Positions 28,571 to 36,213 of a DNA stretch of 46,651 nucleotides are shown here, piece after piece. Below the pieces are notes generated by a model, which ran no database searches, had not been told where the DNA came from, and saw nothing but the letters and a program-made list of their open reading frames with translations. The first letter of the stretch is position 1; every line of letters begins with the position of its first letter. The translations under genes and the position numbers were made by a program. The DNA is from Stenotrophomonas sp. PS02298 (GTDB lineage: Bacteria; Pseudomonadota; Gammaproteobacteria; Xanthomonadales; Xanthomonadaceae): assembly GCF_029959445.1 (NCBI RefSeq), contig NZ_JASCOR010000014.1, positions 1-46,651 on the forward strand. Reading direction: 5' to 3'.

Positions 28571-29653
28571 GTGGCTTACTGGATCAAACACCCGGCGGAG
28601 TTGGAAGAACGCTACCGCCAGCGCCCGAGCCGGATCGGGCTGGACACCGAATTCATCCGCGAACGCACCTACTGGCCGCAGCTGGCCCTGGTACAGATGG
28701 CCGTTGGCGATGAAATCCTGCTGATCGACCCGCTGATCCCCGGCATGTGCGAGGCACTGAAGCCCTGGCTGACCGATACCTCGATCACCAAGATCATGCA
28801 CAGCGCCAGCGAAGACCTGGTCGCCTTCAAGTGCGCCTGCGACGCGCTGCCGCGGCCGCTGTTCGACACCCAGATCGGCGCCGCGCTGGCCGGCATCGGC
28901 GGCGGCATGGGCTACCAGAAGCTGGTCGCCGAGATCACCGGCGTTACCCTGCCCAAGGGCGAGACCCGCTCGGACTGGCTCAAGCGCCCACTCAGCGACG
29001 CACAGCTGGAATACGCCGCCGACGATGTCGAATACCTGTTCGCCATGCACGACACCATCAGCGCCAAGCTGCAGGCTGCTGATCGCATGCAATGGCTGCA
29101 GGACGATGGCGAGCGCCTGCTGGCCAGCGTCGAGGATGACCAAGGTGAGCACTGGCCGCACCTGTCGATGCGCTCCTCGCAGGTACTGGAGCGCGATGCG
29201 CAGCTGCGGCTGCTGCGCCTGTTGCGCTGGCGCGACCAGCAGGCCCGCAGCAGCGACAAGCCGCGCAGCTGGATCCTGGACAATGAACTTGCCAACGTGC
29301 TGGCGCGCACGCCGCCCGCCGACTACGACAGCATGCTCAAGCTGTTCGGCCGTTTCCCCAAGGCCCCGCGCAAGCTGGCCCAGCAGGTATGGGAAGCACT
29401 GAACACCCCGCTTGCCGACGAAGCCGACGCACCGATGGCTCTGCCGGCCACCGACAGCAACAAGAGCGCACTCAAGCGCCTGCAGGACGCCGTCAGCAAG
29501 CGCACCGCCGAGCTGGGACTGCCGGACGGCCTGCTCGCCTCGCGCAAGCACCTGGAGGCCCTGCTGGAAAGCGGCAACTGGCCAACCGCCCTCGCCGGCT
29601 GGCGCCGCGAACAGCTGGAACCCGTACTGCGCCCATTGCTGCCAAGCAACTGA
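28571..29653 (+). CDS. rnd: Ribonuclease D
   Basis: 360 residues from a GTG at 28571 (VAYWIKHPAEL). A TTG five codons upstream is an alternative; the much longer open frame further upstream is antisense to the SUMF1 gene. DEDD exonuclease residues appear in IGLDTEFIRERTYWP, the HSASEDLVAF block and YAADDVEYL. HRDC-type helices follow (RDQQARSSDKPRSWILDNELA). It trims the 3' ends of tRNA and other stable RNAs. Two tRNA genes lie just downstream on the other strand. Confidence 0.95.
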   Translation: MAYWIKHPAELEERYRQRPSRIGLDTEFIRERTYWPQLALVQMAVGDEILLIDPLIPGMCEALKPWLTDTSITKIMHSASEDLVAFKCACDALPRPLFDTQIGAALAGIGGGMGYQKLVAEITGVTLPKGETRSDWLKRPLSDAQLEYAADDVEYLFAMHDTISAKLQAADRMQWLQDDGERLLASVEDDQGEHWPHLSMRSSQVLERDAQLRLLRLLRWRDQQARSSDKPRSWILDNELANVLARTPPADYDSMLKLFGRFPKAPRKLAQQVWEALNTPLADEADAPMALPATDSNKSALKRLQDAVSKRTAELGLPDGLLASRKHLEALLESGNWPTALAGWRREQLEPVLRPLLPSN

Positions 29654-29661
29654 GCATCACA

Positions 29662-29680
29662 GCCCCGACCAAATCGGGGC
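29662..29680. other. Hairpin after rnd
   Basis: GCCCCGA-CCAAA-TCGGGGC, a 7-bp stem 9 bp past the rnd stop. There is no T-run, so it may be a weak or Rho-assisted terminator. Confidence 0.5.
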
Positions 29681-29690
29681 CGCGTCAGCT

Positions 29691-29713
29691 GTAGTGCCGA
29701 GCCATGCTCGGCA
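29691..29713. repeat. SMAG-type REP element
   Basis: GTAGTGCCGAGCCATGCTCG followed by GCA: a GTAG head and a GCCGAGC/GCTCGGC stem. The identical sequence occurs at 46592. This matches the GTAG-headed REP class described in Stenotrophomonas maltophilia. Confidence 0.85.
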
Positions 29714-29742
29714 GAACCACCAAAGAACCCGCAGATCCGCTC

Positions 29743-29844
29743 TTGTAGCAGCGGCGTAAGCCGCGAAGCAAACGATCCATCAGATCGCAAGCTCGCACTG
29801 CAAACTCGGCAACCCCAGCTTCGCGGCTCAAGCCGCTCCCACAA
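29743..29844. repeat. REP pair in inverted orientation
   Basis: Arm 1 at 29743-29769 (TGTAGCAGCGGCGTAAGCCG then CGAAGC) has one insertion-like change. Arm 2 at 29818-29844 is AGCTTCGCGGCTCAAGCCGC then TCCCACA. It fills most of the gap between rnd and the tRNA-Phe terminator. Confidence 0.85.
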
Positions 29845-29904
29845 ACCGCAAACCCAAAGCACCAACACAACCGCAATCGGTGCAAATCCGGTGCAAAACA
29901 AACA

Positions 29905-29938
29905 ACAAAAAAAGGGCTCGCATTTCTGCGAACCCTTG
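29905..29938 (-). terminator. Terminator of tRNA-Phe
   Basis: On the minus strand AAGGGTTCGCA - GAAA - TGCGAGCCCTT with one G-T mismatch pair, followed by a long T-run. It lies 7 bp past the CCA end of tRNA-Phe. Confidence 0.9.
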
Positions 29939-29944
29939 AAATTT

Positions 29945-30020
29945 TGGTGGCCGAGGACGGAATCGAACCGCCGACACGGGGATTTTCAATCCCCTGCTCT
30001 ACCAACTGAGCTACTCGGCC
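29945..30020 (-). tRNA. tRNA-Phe (anticodon GAA)
   Basis: 76 nt with encoded CCA. The acceptor stem pairs GGCCGAG with CTCGGCC; the D arm GCTC..GAGC encloses AGTTGGTA. The anticodon arm is GGGGA-TTGAAAA-TCCCC with GAA at the anticodon, and the T arm contains GGTTCGATTCC. Confidence 0.97.
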
Positions 30021-30226
30021 ACTTTGTTTTGTTTTCGTCGGCGTTGCTGCCGTCGAGGAGGCGTATATTACGGAGCTATTTCGGTTTCGGCAAGCCAATT
30101 TCACAAAAATTTTCACATCCGCCGAAAATTCCTCGAAATGCCTTGTGTAGCGAGACTTCCGCCGCTGCAGCCATCTCGCCACATGGCGAAAATTTCGCCA
30201 GAACGCCCACTTCCAGCGCAAAAACG

Positions 30227-30260
30227 CAAAGAAGCCGCATCATCCGATGCGGCTTCTTTG
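30227..30260 (-). terminator. Terminator of tRNA-Ala
   Basis: A perfect 14-bp stem CAAAGAAGCCGCAT / ATGCGGCTTCTTTG around a 6-base loop. On the minus strand it is followed by CGTTTTTG. It is 10 bp past the tRNA-Ala CCA end, so the two tRNAs are separate transcription units. Confidence 0.92.
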
Positions 30261-30270
30261 CTTGAAGACT

Positions 30271-30346
<76 letters not shown>

Positions 30347-30481
30347 ACACGGTGAACCGAGCATAGCGCTGTTGCCCGCGTCACGCAAAACGCCACGGCC
30401 CGGCATCGAAGACGACGGGCGATAGACCCGCCGCTGCACAGAAGAAGGACCCTGGCCCCAGTGCTTTTGTAGGCTACAAAA

Positions 30482-30541
30482 ATGGACAACACTGAGGAAG
30501 CGCTCGACTACACCGGACAACCGCTGAAAGGCTTCCAATGA
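30482..30541 (+). CDS. Possible 19-codon ORF or gene remnant upstream of the lipoprotein
   Basis: ATG at 30482 opens MDNTEEALDYTGQPLKGFQ and ends in a TGA that overlaps the next ATG (ATGA). A stop codon lies just upstream in frame. It could be a leader peptide giving translational coupling or the last codons of a lost upstream gene. Both are speculative. Confidence 0.3.
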   Translation: MDNTEEALDYTGQPLKGFQ

Positions 30542-31125
30542 TTCTTGTCCACCACCCCGCGGCAAGAACCAGCCTGGTTCTCCTGCTGCTTGCAGGCTGC
30601 GGCGATGTAGACCGCAAGTATCAAGTGGGTCAACCTGCCCACGTGTATTGCCCTCCATCCGCTTCCGACATCACTCCAACGCGGCTGGCAGGTGGTGAAC
30701 TTGAGAATGGCGGCTTCGCCGTCAGGGGCTGCTCGCGTGCAGCCTCGGCCTGTGAAAAGCGACTGAAGAATGTGTTGGCCGCCTGGGTCGACACGCCTGA
30801 TGGTCCAGAGGGCGCCCCTCTAGGCGGACATATCCAGGCCTTGGCGAATTCCGGCCGACGAGAGCCGTCGTCGGACCCAGCTCTAAACCGCTTTCTGGTT
30901 CGCGACGGGACCAAACAACGCTACATTTTCAACGCTGACGACAACACCTTGATCGCAATTTGCGATGGTCAAGTGTGCACCCGAGGTTTTCGCCACGCTG
31001 GAATACAGTACGGGTACACATTCCAGACCCCAGAGAAATTTGCTGGAGAGGTAACCCCCTTGGATCACTTGCTCGTGGAGGTTGTTCGTAGCTGGCAGTG
31101 CGATGAATCACGCAAAGCTCCCTAG
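30538..31125 (+). CDS. Putative lipoprotein of unknown function
   Basis: 195 residues. The N-terminus ends in a lipobox LLLLAGC (mature Cys about residue 22) followed by GDVDRKYQ. The mature part has several cysteines (YCPPS, RGCSRAASACEK, AICDGQVCTRGF, WQCDE) that could form disulfides. I do not recognise a family. Base composition is clearly less GC-rich than the neighbours, with many codons ending in A or T, which suggests recent acquisition or relaxed selection. It stands alone between the tRNA genes and the M20 hydrolase, apart from a 19-codon ORF overlapping its start. Confidence 0.7.
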   Translation: MILVHHPAARTSLVLLLLAGCGDVDRKYQVGQPAHVYCPPSASDITPTRLAGGELENGGFAVRGCSRAASACEKRLKNVLAAWVDTPDGPEGAPLGGHIQALANSGRREPSSDPALNRFLVRDGTKQRYIFNADDNTLIAICDGQVCTRGFRHAGIQYGYTFQTPEKFAGEVTPLDHLLVEVVRSWQCDESRKAP

Positions 31126-31164
31126 CCAGCTCTGGCCATGCCCGCGTTCAACGAACACGAGCGA

Positions 31165-31189
31165 CGACCCGATGGAGGGGATCGGGTCG
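31165..31189. terminator. Hairpin between lipoprotein and M20 hydrolase genes
   Basis: CGACCCGAT-GGAGGGG-ATCGGGTCG, a 9-bp stem in the 174-bp gap between two converging genes. No T-run on either side, so termination is only a possibility. Nothing else stands out in this gap. Confidence 0.4.
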
Positions 31190-31299
31190 CCGCCCGAGGG
31201 CGCGATGGGCTACCCAGCAACATCACTCCGGCCGCCACCTTGCCCACGCAGCGGTGAAGCCCGCGTAGAACCAAGATTGCAATCGCGCGACAGCGTGCC

Positions 31300-32742
31300 T
31301 CAGTCCTTGGTCTTGCGCCGGTAGTCCAGCGGCGGCGCATCCCGCTGCAGCAGCGGCACATAGCGGAAGCCTGCGCCGCGGCGCTCGTCGAACTCCTGCT
31401 TGGCCTTGGCTACCAACTCCGGCGACTGCAGCAGCTGCACGCCGGCAAGGGCCATTACCTTGGCGGCGTTCAACGCACCTTTGTTACCGATCGACATGCC
31501 CGATGCGGCAACTGCCTGCCAGCTGTGTGCCGGAGTTCCGGGCACCCAGGTGGCTGTGCTGACGCCAGCCGTGGGGACGTTCCAGCTGACGTCGCCAACA
31601 TCGGTGGATGCGCTGCCTGCCTGGTCTGCCCGGTAGGGTTGCAGCTGTGTTGCCACCTGCAGATCCGGGCGCTTTTCCAGGCTCTCCTGCAGCTTCTTCG
31701 CGAATGCCTGCTCGGCCGGATCGTACTGCACGCCGCCAACCTGCTGCAGCGCTGCCTGCATCACCTGCCCAAGCGTGTCATTGGGCAACAGCGAGTACAC
31801 GCCACCGGTCGGCTCGAATTCGACCGTGGTACCCGTGCCCATTGCCGCGCCTTCGGCTGCCTTCTGCAGGCGTTCGATCACATCGCGCACCACCGCCGGG
31901 TCGGTATGGCGCACGTAGTAATACGCCTCCGCCGCATCCGGCACCACGTTGGGAGCGGCGCCGCCGTTGCTGATGACGTAATGGATGCGAGTGCCGTCGG
32001 GCACATGCTCACGCATCAGATTGGCCATGTAGTTGAAGGCCTCAACGCCGTCCAGCGCGGAGCGGCCGCGCTCGGGAGCGATGGCGGCATGGGCGGCGCG
32101 GCCGTGGAAACGGAACTTGCCGCTGATATTGGCCAACGTCGTGCCTTGCGCAGCGGAGTTCTCGGCGGACGGATGCCAATGCAGCACCACGTCCACATCA
32201 TCGAACAGCCCCGCCTTGGTCATGTATACCTTGCCGGAGCCGCCCTCCTCCGCCGGCGTTCCGTACAGCCGCACTTCGCCGGGCGTACCGGTCTGCTGCA
32301 TCCACTGCGCCAAGGCGCGGGCTGCGCCGACCGATGCCGCACCAAACAGATTGTGGCCACAGGCCTGGCCGGCATCCTGGCCGGCAATGACGCTGCGCAC
32401 CGGCGTCGCCGCCTGGGCCATGCCGGGCAGCGCATCCATTTCTGCCAGCAGCCCGATCACCGGGCCCTTGCTGCCATTACGGAAGCTTGCTACGAAGGCG
32501 GTCGGCATGCCGGCAACATTGGCCTGGATATGGAAGCCTGCCTGTTGCAACTCCTTCTGCAACAGCGCGGATGATGCATGTTCCAGATAGCCGAGCTCTG
32601 GCTGCTGCCAAAGCTGCAGGCCAACCTCAGCCTGCCGTTGCGAGTAACCATCCAGCGTACTGATCACGTCCGCGGCAAACGCCGTTCCTGCAAGAGGAAG
32701 CAACGCTGCCAGCAACGCGGCACGCAGATAACGGGTCTTCAT
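31300..32742 (-). CDS. Exported M20 family amidohydrolase (AbgB-like)
   Basis: 480 residues from the ATG at 32742, giving the signal peptide MKTRYLRAALLAALLPLAGT..FAA. An in-frame ATG six codons upstream, overlapping the previous stop, is an alternative. M20D-type metal site: DAGQACGHNLFG (Cys and His), PAEEGGSGK (Glu pair), WHPS and the C-terminal PGTPAHSWQ histidine. The lid domain begins near GKFRFHGRAAHAA. ASTDVGDVSWNVPT resembles AbgB, which hydrolyses p-aminobenzoyl-glutamate. A periplasmic form would cleave amide bonds of small imported conjugates. It is the last gene of the TonB-receptor/sigma/FecR/amidohydrolase operon. Confidence 0.9.
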   Translation of the reverse strand: MKTRYLRAALLAALLPLAGTAFAADVISTLDGYSQRQAEVGLQLWQQPELGYLEHASSALLQKELQQAGFHIQANVAGMPTAFVASFRNGSKGPVIGLLAEMDALPGMAQAATPVRSVIAGQDAGQACGHNLFGAASVGAARALAQWMQQTGTPGEVRLYGTPAEEGGSGKVYMTKAGLFDDVDVVLHWHPSAENSAAQGTTLANISGKFRFHGRAAHAAIAPERGRSALDGVEAFNYMANLMREHVPDGTRIHYVISNGGAAPNVVPDAAEAYYYVRHTDPAVVRDVIERLQKAAEGAAMGTGTTVEFEPTGGVYSLLPNDTLGQVMQAALQQVGGVQYDPAEQAFAKKLQESLEKRPDLQVATQLQPYRADQAGSASTDVGDVSWNVPTAGVSTATWVPGTPAHSWQAVAASGMSIGNKGALNAAKVMALAGVQLLQSPELVAKAKQEFDERRGAGFRYVPLLQRDAPPLDYRRKTKD

Positions 32743-32759
32743 CCAGCCAGCCCCACGCA

Positions 32760-34571
32760 TCAATAGAAACTGACGTTGTCGATCTCGAACCACAGCTTGC
32801 TGCCGGGTTCGCCGCTGCCGGAGACAACCAGCTGCTGCAGGTCATCGCCCTTCCACACCGCCACGGGTGCCTTGGCGCGATACGGCGGCTGGCCCTGCAG
32901 TGCGGTGAACGGAATCTCCACCGTCTGCCATTGTGCTCCGGCCTGCAGCGGCGCAATGAAGCGGCGATTGCCCAAGGCCCGCACTTCCAGCTGCAATTCC
33001 GGTGCGCTGCCACGCAGCTCCAAGCGGATGCCACGATAGGCGCGCGCATCCACCGGCGCCACCGAACCACGGCTCAACGGCAGGATCGTCGCAGCGAAGG
33101 CAGTGTCCTTGCTGGACAGCTTGGCCTGGGTCGCCAGTGCGTTGCCGCCGGTTTCGCGCGCGACGATCTCGGTGACCTGCGCGGTGCGGTCATTGCCACC
33201 GTCGGCCTCGTCCACGCGCAGCGTGTCCAGCGCGGTACGGCCATCGGCGCGCTCGAAGTCATCAACCAGGGCCTGCACCGGCTGCGCTGGCAAGGCCAAG
33301 GCCTTGTTGCCGGCCGGCAACACCGCGCCCTTGCCTTGCACCTGACGACCGGCCACGTAGACCTGCTGCGTATTGCGAACGTCGCCAATGCGCTCCCACG
33401 GGCGACCGCTTACCAGCAACAAATCCGCGCGCTTGCCAACTTCGATGCTGCCGCGGTCATTCACGCCCAGCGCCTTGGCGCTGGCCGAGGTACCAGCCAG
33501 CAGCGCCTCGCTCGGGGTCAGCCCAGCCTGCACCAGCAGCTCCAGTTCGCGCAGGGTCGAGGTGCCATGCGGGGTGCCGGTCATGCCAGCATCGGTGCCC
33601 ACCACTACCGGGATACCGGCATCGTGCAGCGTCTTGACGTTGTGCAAGGCGTTGGCGAAGTTCTGCTCGCGCTGGGCCAGCACATCCGGCTTGCCGTTGT
33701 TGCGTCCGCTGCCATCGACGCGCTCGGGCAGATACACCGCCAGCGAGGGTGCATAGGCGGTACCGTGCTCGCGCATCAACGCGATCAACTCATCGTCAAC
33801 CGCACCGTCCTGCACGCTGTGCGCGATCACGTCCACTCCCGCCCGTGCGGCGGCCTTGCCGCGCTTGACCATCACCGTATGGGTGAACACCTTGAGGCCG
33901 TTCTTGTGCGCCTCGTCGACCAGCGCGGTGAGGGTTTCCTCGTCCATGCTGCTGTTGTCGGCGGCATTGGAATAGCGCCAGCCATCGGTGAAGGCCTTGA
34001 TGAAATCCGGCTTGTAGGCAGCCACCGCACGCACGCCTGCACGCGCGGCCTCGGGTGAATTCACCCAGCGGGTGGTGTTCTCGTCCCCCCAATCCGCGCC
34101 ATGGCCAAGCGGCGTGCTCATGCGCGCGGCGAACTTGACGTCGGGTGCGGCAATCGAGGCCAGCCATGCGCGGCGCGGCGCATACGCTTCTGGCGGCTCG
34201 TGGAAATCGCTGACCGTGGTGACGCCGGCCGCCATGTAGAGATTCGCCACCTGCGGCAGTTCCGACGGCGTGGCGTTCGGCGTCCAGTGCGTGTGCAGAT
34301 CGAACAGACCCGGCAGCAACGCCTGGCCCCGTGCATTGACCACACGTGCGCCCTTGGGGGCCGTCAGTTCAGCGCCGATAGCAGCAATGCGACCGTCCTC
34401 GACCAGCACGCTGGCCGCATAGGGTGCGCGGCCGGTGCCATCGAAGACCATTGCGTCGCGGATCAACACAGCCTTGTCACCGGCAGTAGCGGCCACACTG
34501 GCCTGTCCTGCCCCCAGTAATGCAGCGGTGAGCACCGCCAAGGCGAATCCACGCTTGCTGTTGTAATGCAT
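32760..34571 (-). CDS. Exported imidazolonepropionase-like amidohydrolase with C-terminal beta-sandwich-like domain
   Basis: 603 residues from an ATG at 34571 preceded by GGATAAAG; a GTG six codons upstream overlaps the fecR stop. A signal peptide runs to about residue 28. The amidohydrolase barrel has HxH in FDLHTHW, a likely carboxylated Lys in DFIKAFTDGW, His in VFTHTV and VIAHSVQDG, and Asp in VVGTDAGM: a full binuclear metal set. The core ends near RQVQGKG. About 165 further residues (DDFERADGRTALDT ... VSGSGEPGSKLWFEIDNVSFY) look like a CIA30/galactose-binding-type beta-sandwich. Members of this group include secreted peptidases and toxin-amide hydrolases. Its neighbours suggest it acts on what the TonB receptor imports. 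Confidence 0.88.
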   Translation of the reverse strand: MHYNSKRGFALAVLTAALLGAGQASVAATAGDKAVLIRDAMVFDGTGRAPYAASVLVEDGRIAAIGAELTAPKGARVVNARGQALLPGLFDLHTHWTPNATPSELPQVANLYMAAGVTTVSDFHEPPEAYAPRRAWLASIAAPDVKFAARMSTPLGHGADWGDENTTRWVNSPEAARAGVRAVAAYKPDFIKAFTDGWRYSNAADNSSMDEETLTALVDEAHKNGLKVFTHTVMVKRGKAAARAGVDVIAHSVQDGAVDDELIALMREHGTAYAPSLAVYLPERVDGSGRNNGKPDVLAQREQNFANALHNVKTLHDAGIPVVVGTDAGMTGTPHGTSTLRELELLVQAGLTPSEALLAGTSASAKALGVNDRGSIEVGKRADLLLVSGRPWERIGDVRNTQQVYVAGRQVQGKGAVLPAGNKALALPAQPVQALVDDFERADGRTALDTLRVDEADGGNDRTAQVTEIVARETGGNALATQAKLSSKDTAFAATILPLSRGSVAPVDARAYRGIRLELRGSAPELQLEVRALGNRRFIAPLQAGAQWQTVEIPFTALQGQPPYRAKAPVAVWKGDDLQQLVVSGSGEPGSKLWFEIDNVSFY

Positions 34572-34585
34572 GTCTTTATCCGGAT

Positions 34586-35590
34586 TCACTGCATGGACCG
34601 CGCCGCCTGCGGCGCAGCATCAGGGGAGCTCAGCCGCACCACGTCTCCGCGCTGCTGCACCACCAGGCCAAGGCTCAGCGCGACACTATTGGCGAAGCCG
34701 CGCGGGTCACTGGCCGAATACAAGCCAACGATGCGGCGACTGCCAACCAGCGGGTCATCGATGACGATGCGGGTATCGCTGTAGCGCAGGAACTGCGCCG
34801 CCGCCACCGACAAAGTATCGCCGTTGAAGGACAACATGCCTTCGCGCCAGGCCAGTTGCTGATCCACATCATCCGTGGGCACCGCCTCGATGCGGATGCC
34901 GTGGCTGCGGTTGGCCAGCGCTCGATAGTTGGCTACCAATCGTGCAGGGGCGACCGCGCCCTGGGTATCGGTCACATCGACGATGCCTTCGCGTACCAGC
35001 ACTTCCACGCCGCCGCTGCGGCGCTCGGTGAGGCTGACCGCGAAACTGGTGCCTACCGCGGTGACATCGGTTTCCTCCGCGCGCACCACGAATGGGCGTT
35101 GCGGATTCTTGGCCACATCGAACAAAGCCTCGCCCTGCAGCAGATGGATATCACGGCGGGTCGCGCTGAACTGCACCCGCACCTGCGAGTCCGAATCCAG
35201 CGTGATCGCCGAACCGTCCTGCAGCGGTACGCGCAGTATCTCGCCCTTGCGGGTGGCGAAGTACTCAGCCCCATCGTCCTGGCGTTGCACGCCGATGGCG
35301 AGCACGCCAACCACGGCAGCCAGGCCCATTGCCCAGCGCAGTACGCGCCGCGCCCGTCGTGGCGCGCGTGCGGTGAATGCACGGTCCATTTCGCCGGCCG
35401 ACAGCGCGCGCGCGCGATCGGTACGTGCCAGCACTGCATGGGCGCGGGCATAAGCGCCAAAGTGGCGCGTATCGGCTTCCAGCCAGGCATCACGTTGCGC
35501 ACGTTCCTCCACCGTGAGTTGCGCGCGGTCCTCGCGCGCCACCCAACTGGCGGCTACATCATCAATACTCGCATCAGCGCCGACGCGCAT
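34586..35590 (-). CDS. FecR family anti-sigma / signal transducer
   Basis: 334 residues from the ATG at 35590, which has a strong ribosome site GGAAGGAG. An N-terminal cytoplasmic DUF4880-like segment (DDVAASWVARED..LTVEERAQRDAWLEADTRHFGAYARAHAVL) binds the sigma factor. One membrane segment follows (about 92-108). The periplasmic FecR domain contains GEILRVPLQDGSAITLDSDSQVRVQF and FVVRAEETDVTAVGTSFAV. The C-terminal STN-like end (RIVGLYSASDPRGFANSVALSLGL) contacts the receptor. It overlaps the sigma gene by 17 bp. Confidence 0.93.
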   Translation of the reverse strand: MRVGADASIDDVAASWVAREDRAQLTVEERAQRDAWLEADTRHFGAYARAHAVLARTDRARALSAGEMDRAFTARAPRRARRVLRWAMGLAAVVGVLAIGVQRQDDGAEYFATRKGEILRVPLQDGSAITLDSDSQVRVQFSATRRDIHLLQGEALFDVAKNPQRPFVVRAEETDVTAVGTSFAVSLTERRSGGVEVLVREGIVDVTDTQGAVAPARLVANYRALANRSHGIRIEAVPTDDVDQQLAWREGMLSFNGDTLSVAAAQFLRYSDTRIVIDDPLVGSRRIVGLYSASDPRGFANSVALSLGLVVQQRGDVVRLSSPDAAPQAARSMQ

Positions 35591-36161
35591 GCCTTGCTCC
35601 TTCCGCGGCGAACCGCTCACTACTCTTCTGCATTACGTCGTCATCACGCTTCATCGAATCCATCAATACCCGGATTCCCTTGCAGATGTGTTTCTCCACG
35701 GTGTTCTCGCTGATCTGCATGCGTTCGGCGATCTCGCGCTGCGAGTAGCCCTCCACACGCCGCAGCACGAACGCCTGCCGACACTTGTCCGGCAGGCTTT
35801 CGATCAAGGCGCCTATGCGCGCCAGCTCCTGTCGTGACGACGCCATCCGCTCCGGGCTGACTTCGTCGCCAACAATGGCGACACGGTCGATCTCGGCAAC
35901 GGCCTCGATCGACACCACCTGTGCGCGTCGCAACTGCTGCAGCACCACCGAGTGGGCGACCGAGTACACGTAGGCCTTGGGCTGCAGGATGTGCGATACA
36001 TCCGCCATTCCGGCGAGGATGGCGTAGGTCTCCTGGATCACGTCATCCACGTCCTGGCGCAGCGACAATCGCCGCCGCAGCCAGTCCCGCAGCGCGGGCT
36101 CGCAAGGCAATATGTGCTCGGCCAACCAGCCGGCACGCTCCCGCGCAAGCGCCGCCTTCAT
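35574..36161 (-). CDS. FecI-like ECF sigma factor
   Basis: 195 residues. Region 2 is LRDWLRRRLSLRQDVDDVIQETYAIL...PKAYVYSVAHSVVLQQLRRA. Region 4 is ESLPDKCRQAFVLRRVEGYSQREIAERMQISENTVEKHICKGIRVL. It lies 52 bp after the TonB receptor stop and overlaps fecR, so receptor, sigma and anti-sigma are likely one unit. It would direct RNA polymerase to the receptor operon when the ligand occupies the receptor. Confidence 0.94.
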   Translation of the reverse strand: MKAALARERAGWLAEHILPCEPALRDWLRRRLSLRQDVDDVIQETYAILAGMADVSHILQPKAYVYSVAHSVVLQQLRRAQVVSIEAVAEIDRVAIVGDEVSPERMASSRQELARIGALIESLPDKCRQAFVLRRVEGYSQREIAERMQISENTVEKHICKGIRVLMDSMKRDDDVMQKSSERFAAEGARHARRR

Positions 36162-36213
36162 CGCGGCACCTGCCCGGCTCCCGCCACATGGCGGAATGGA
36201 ACGTTTTTCTGCA

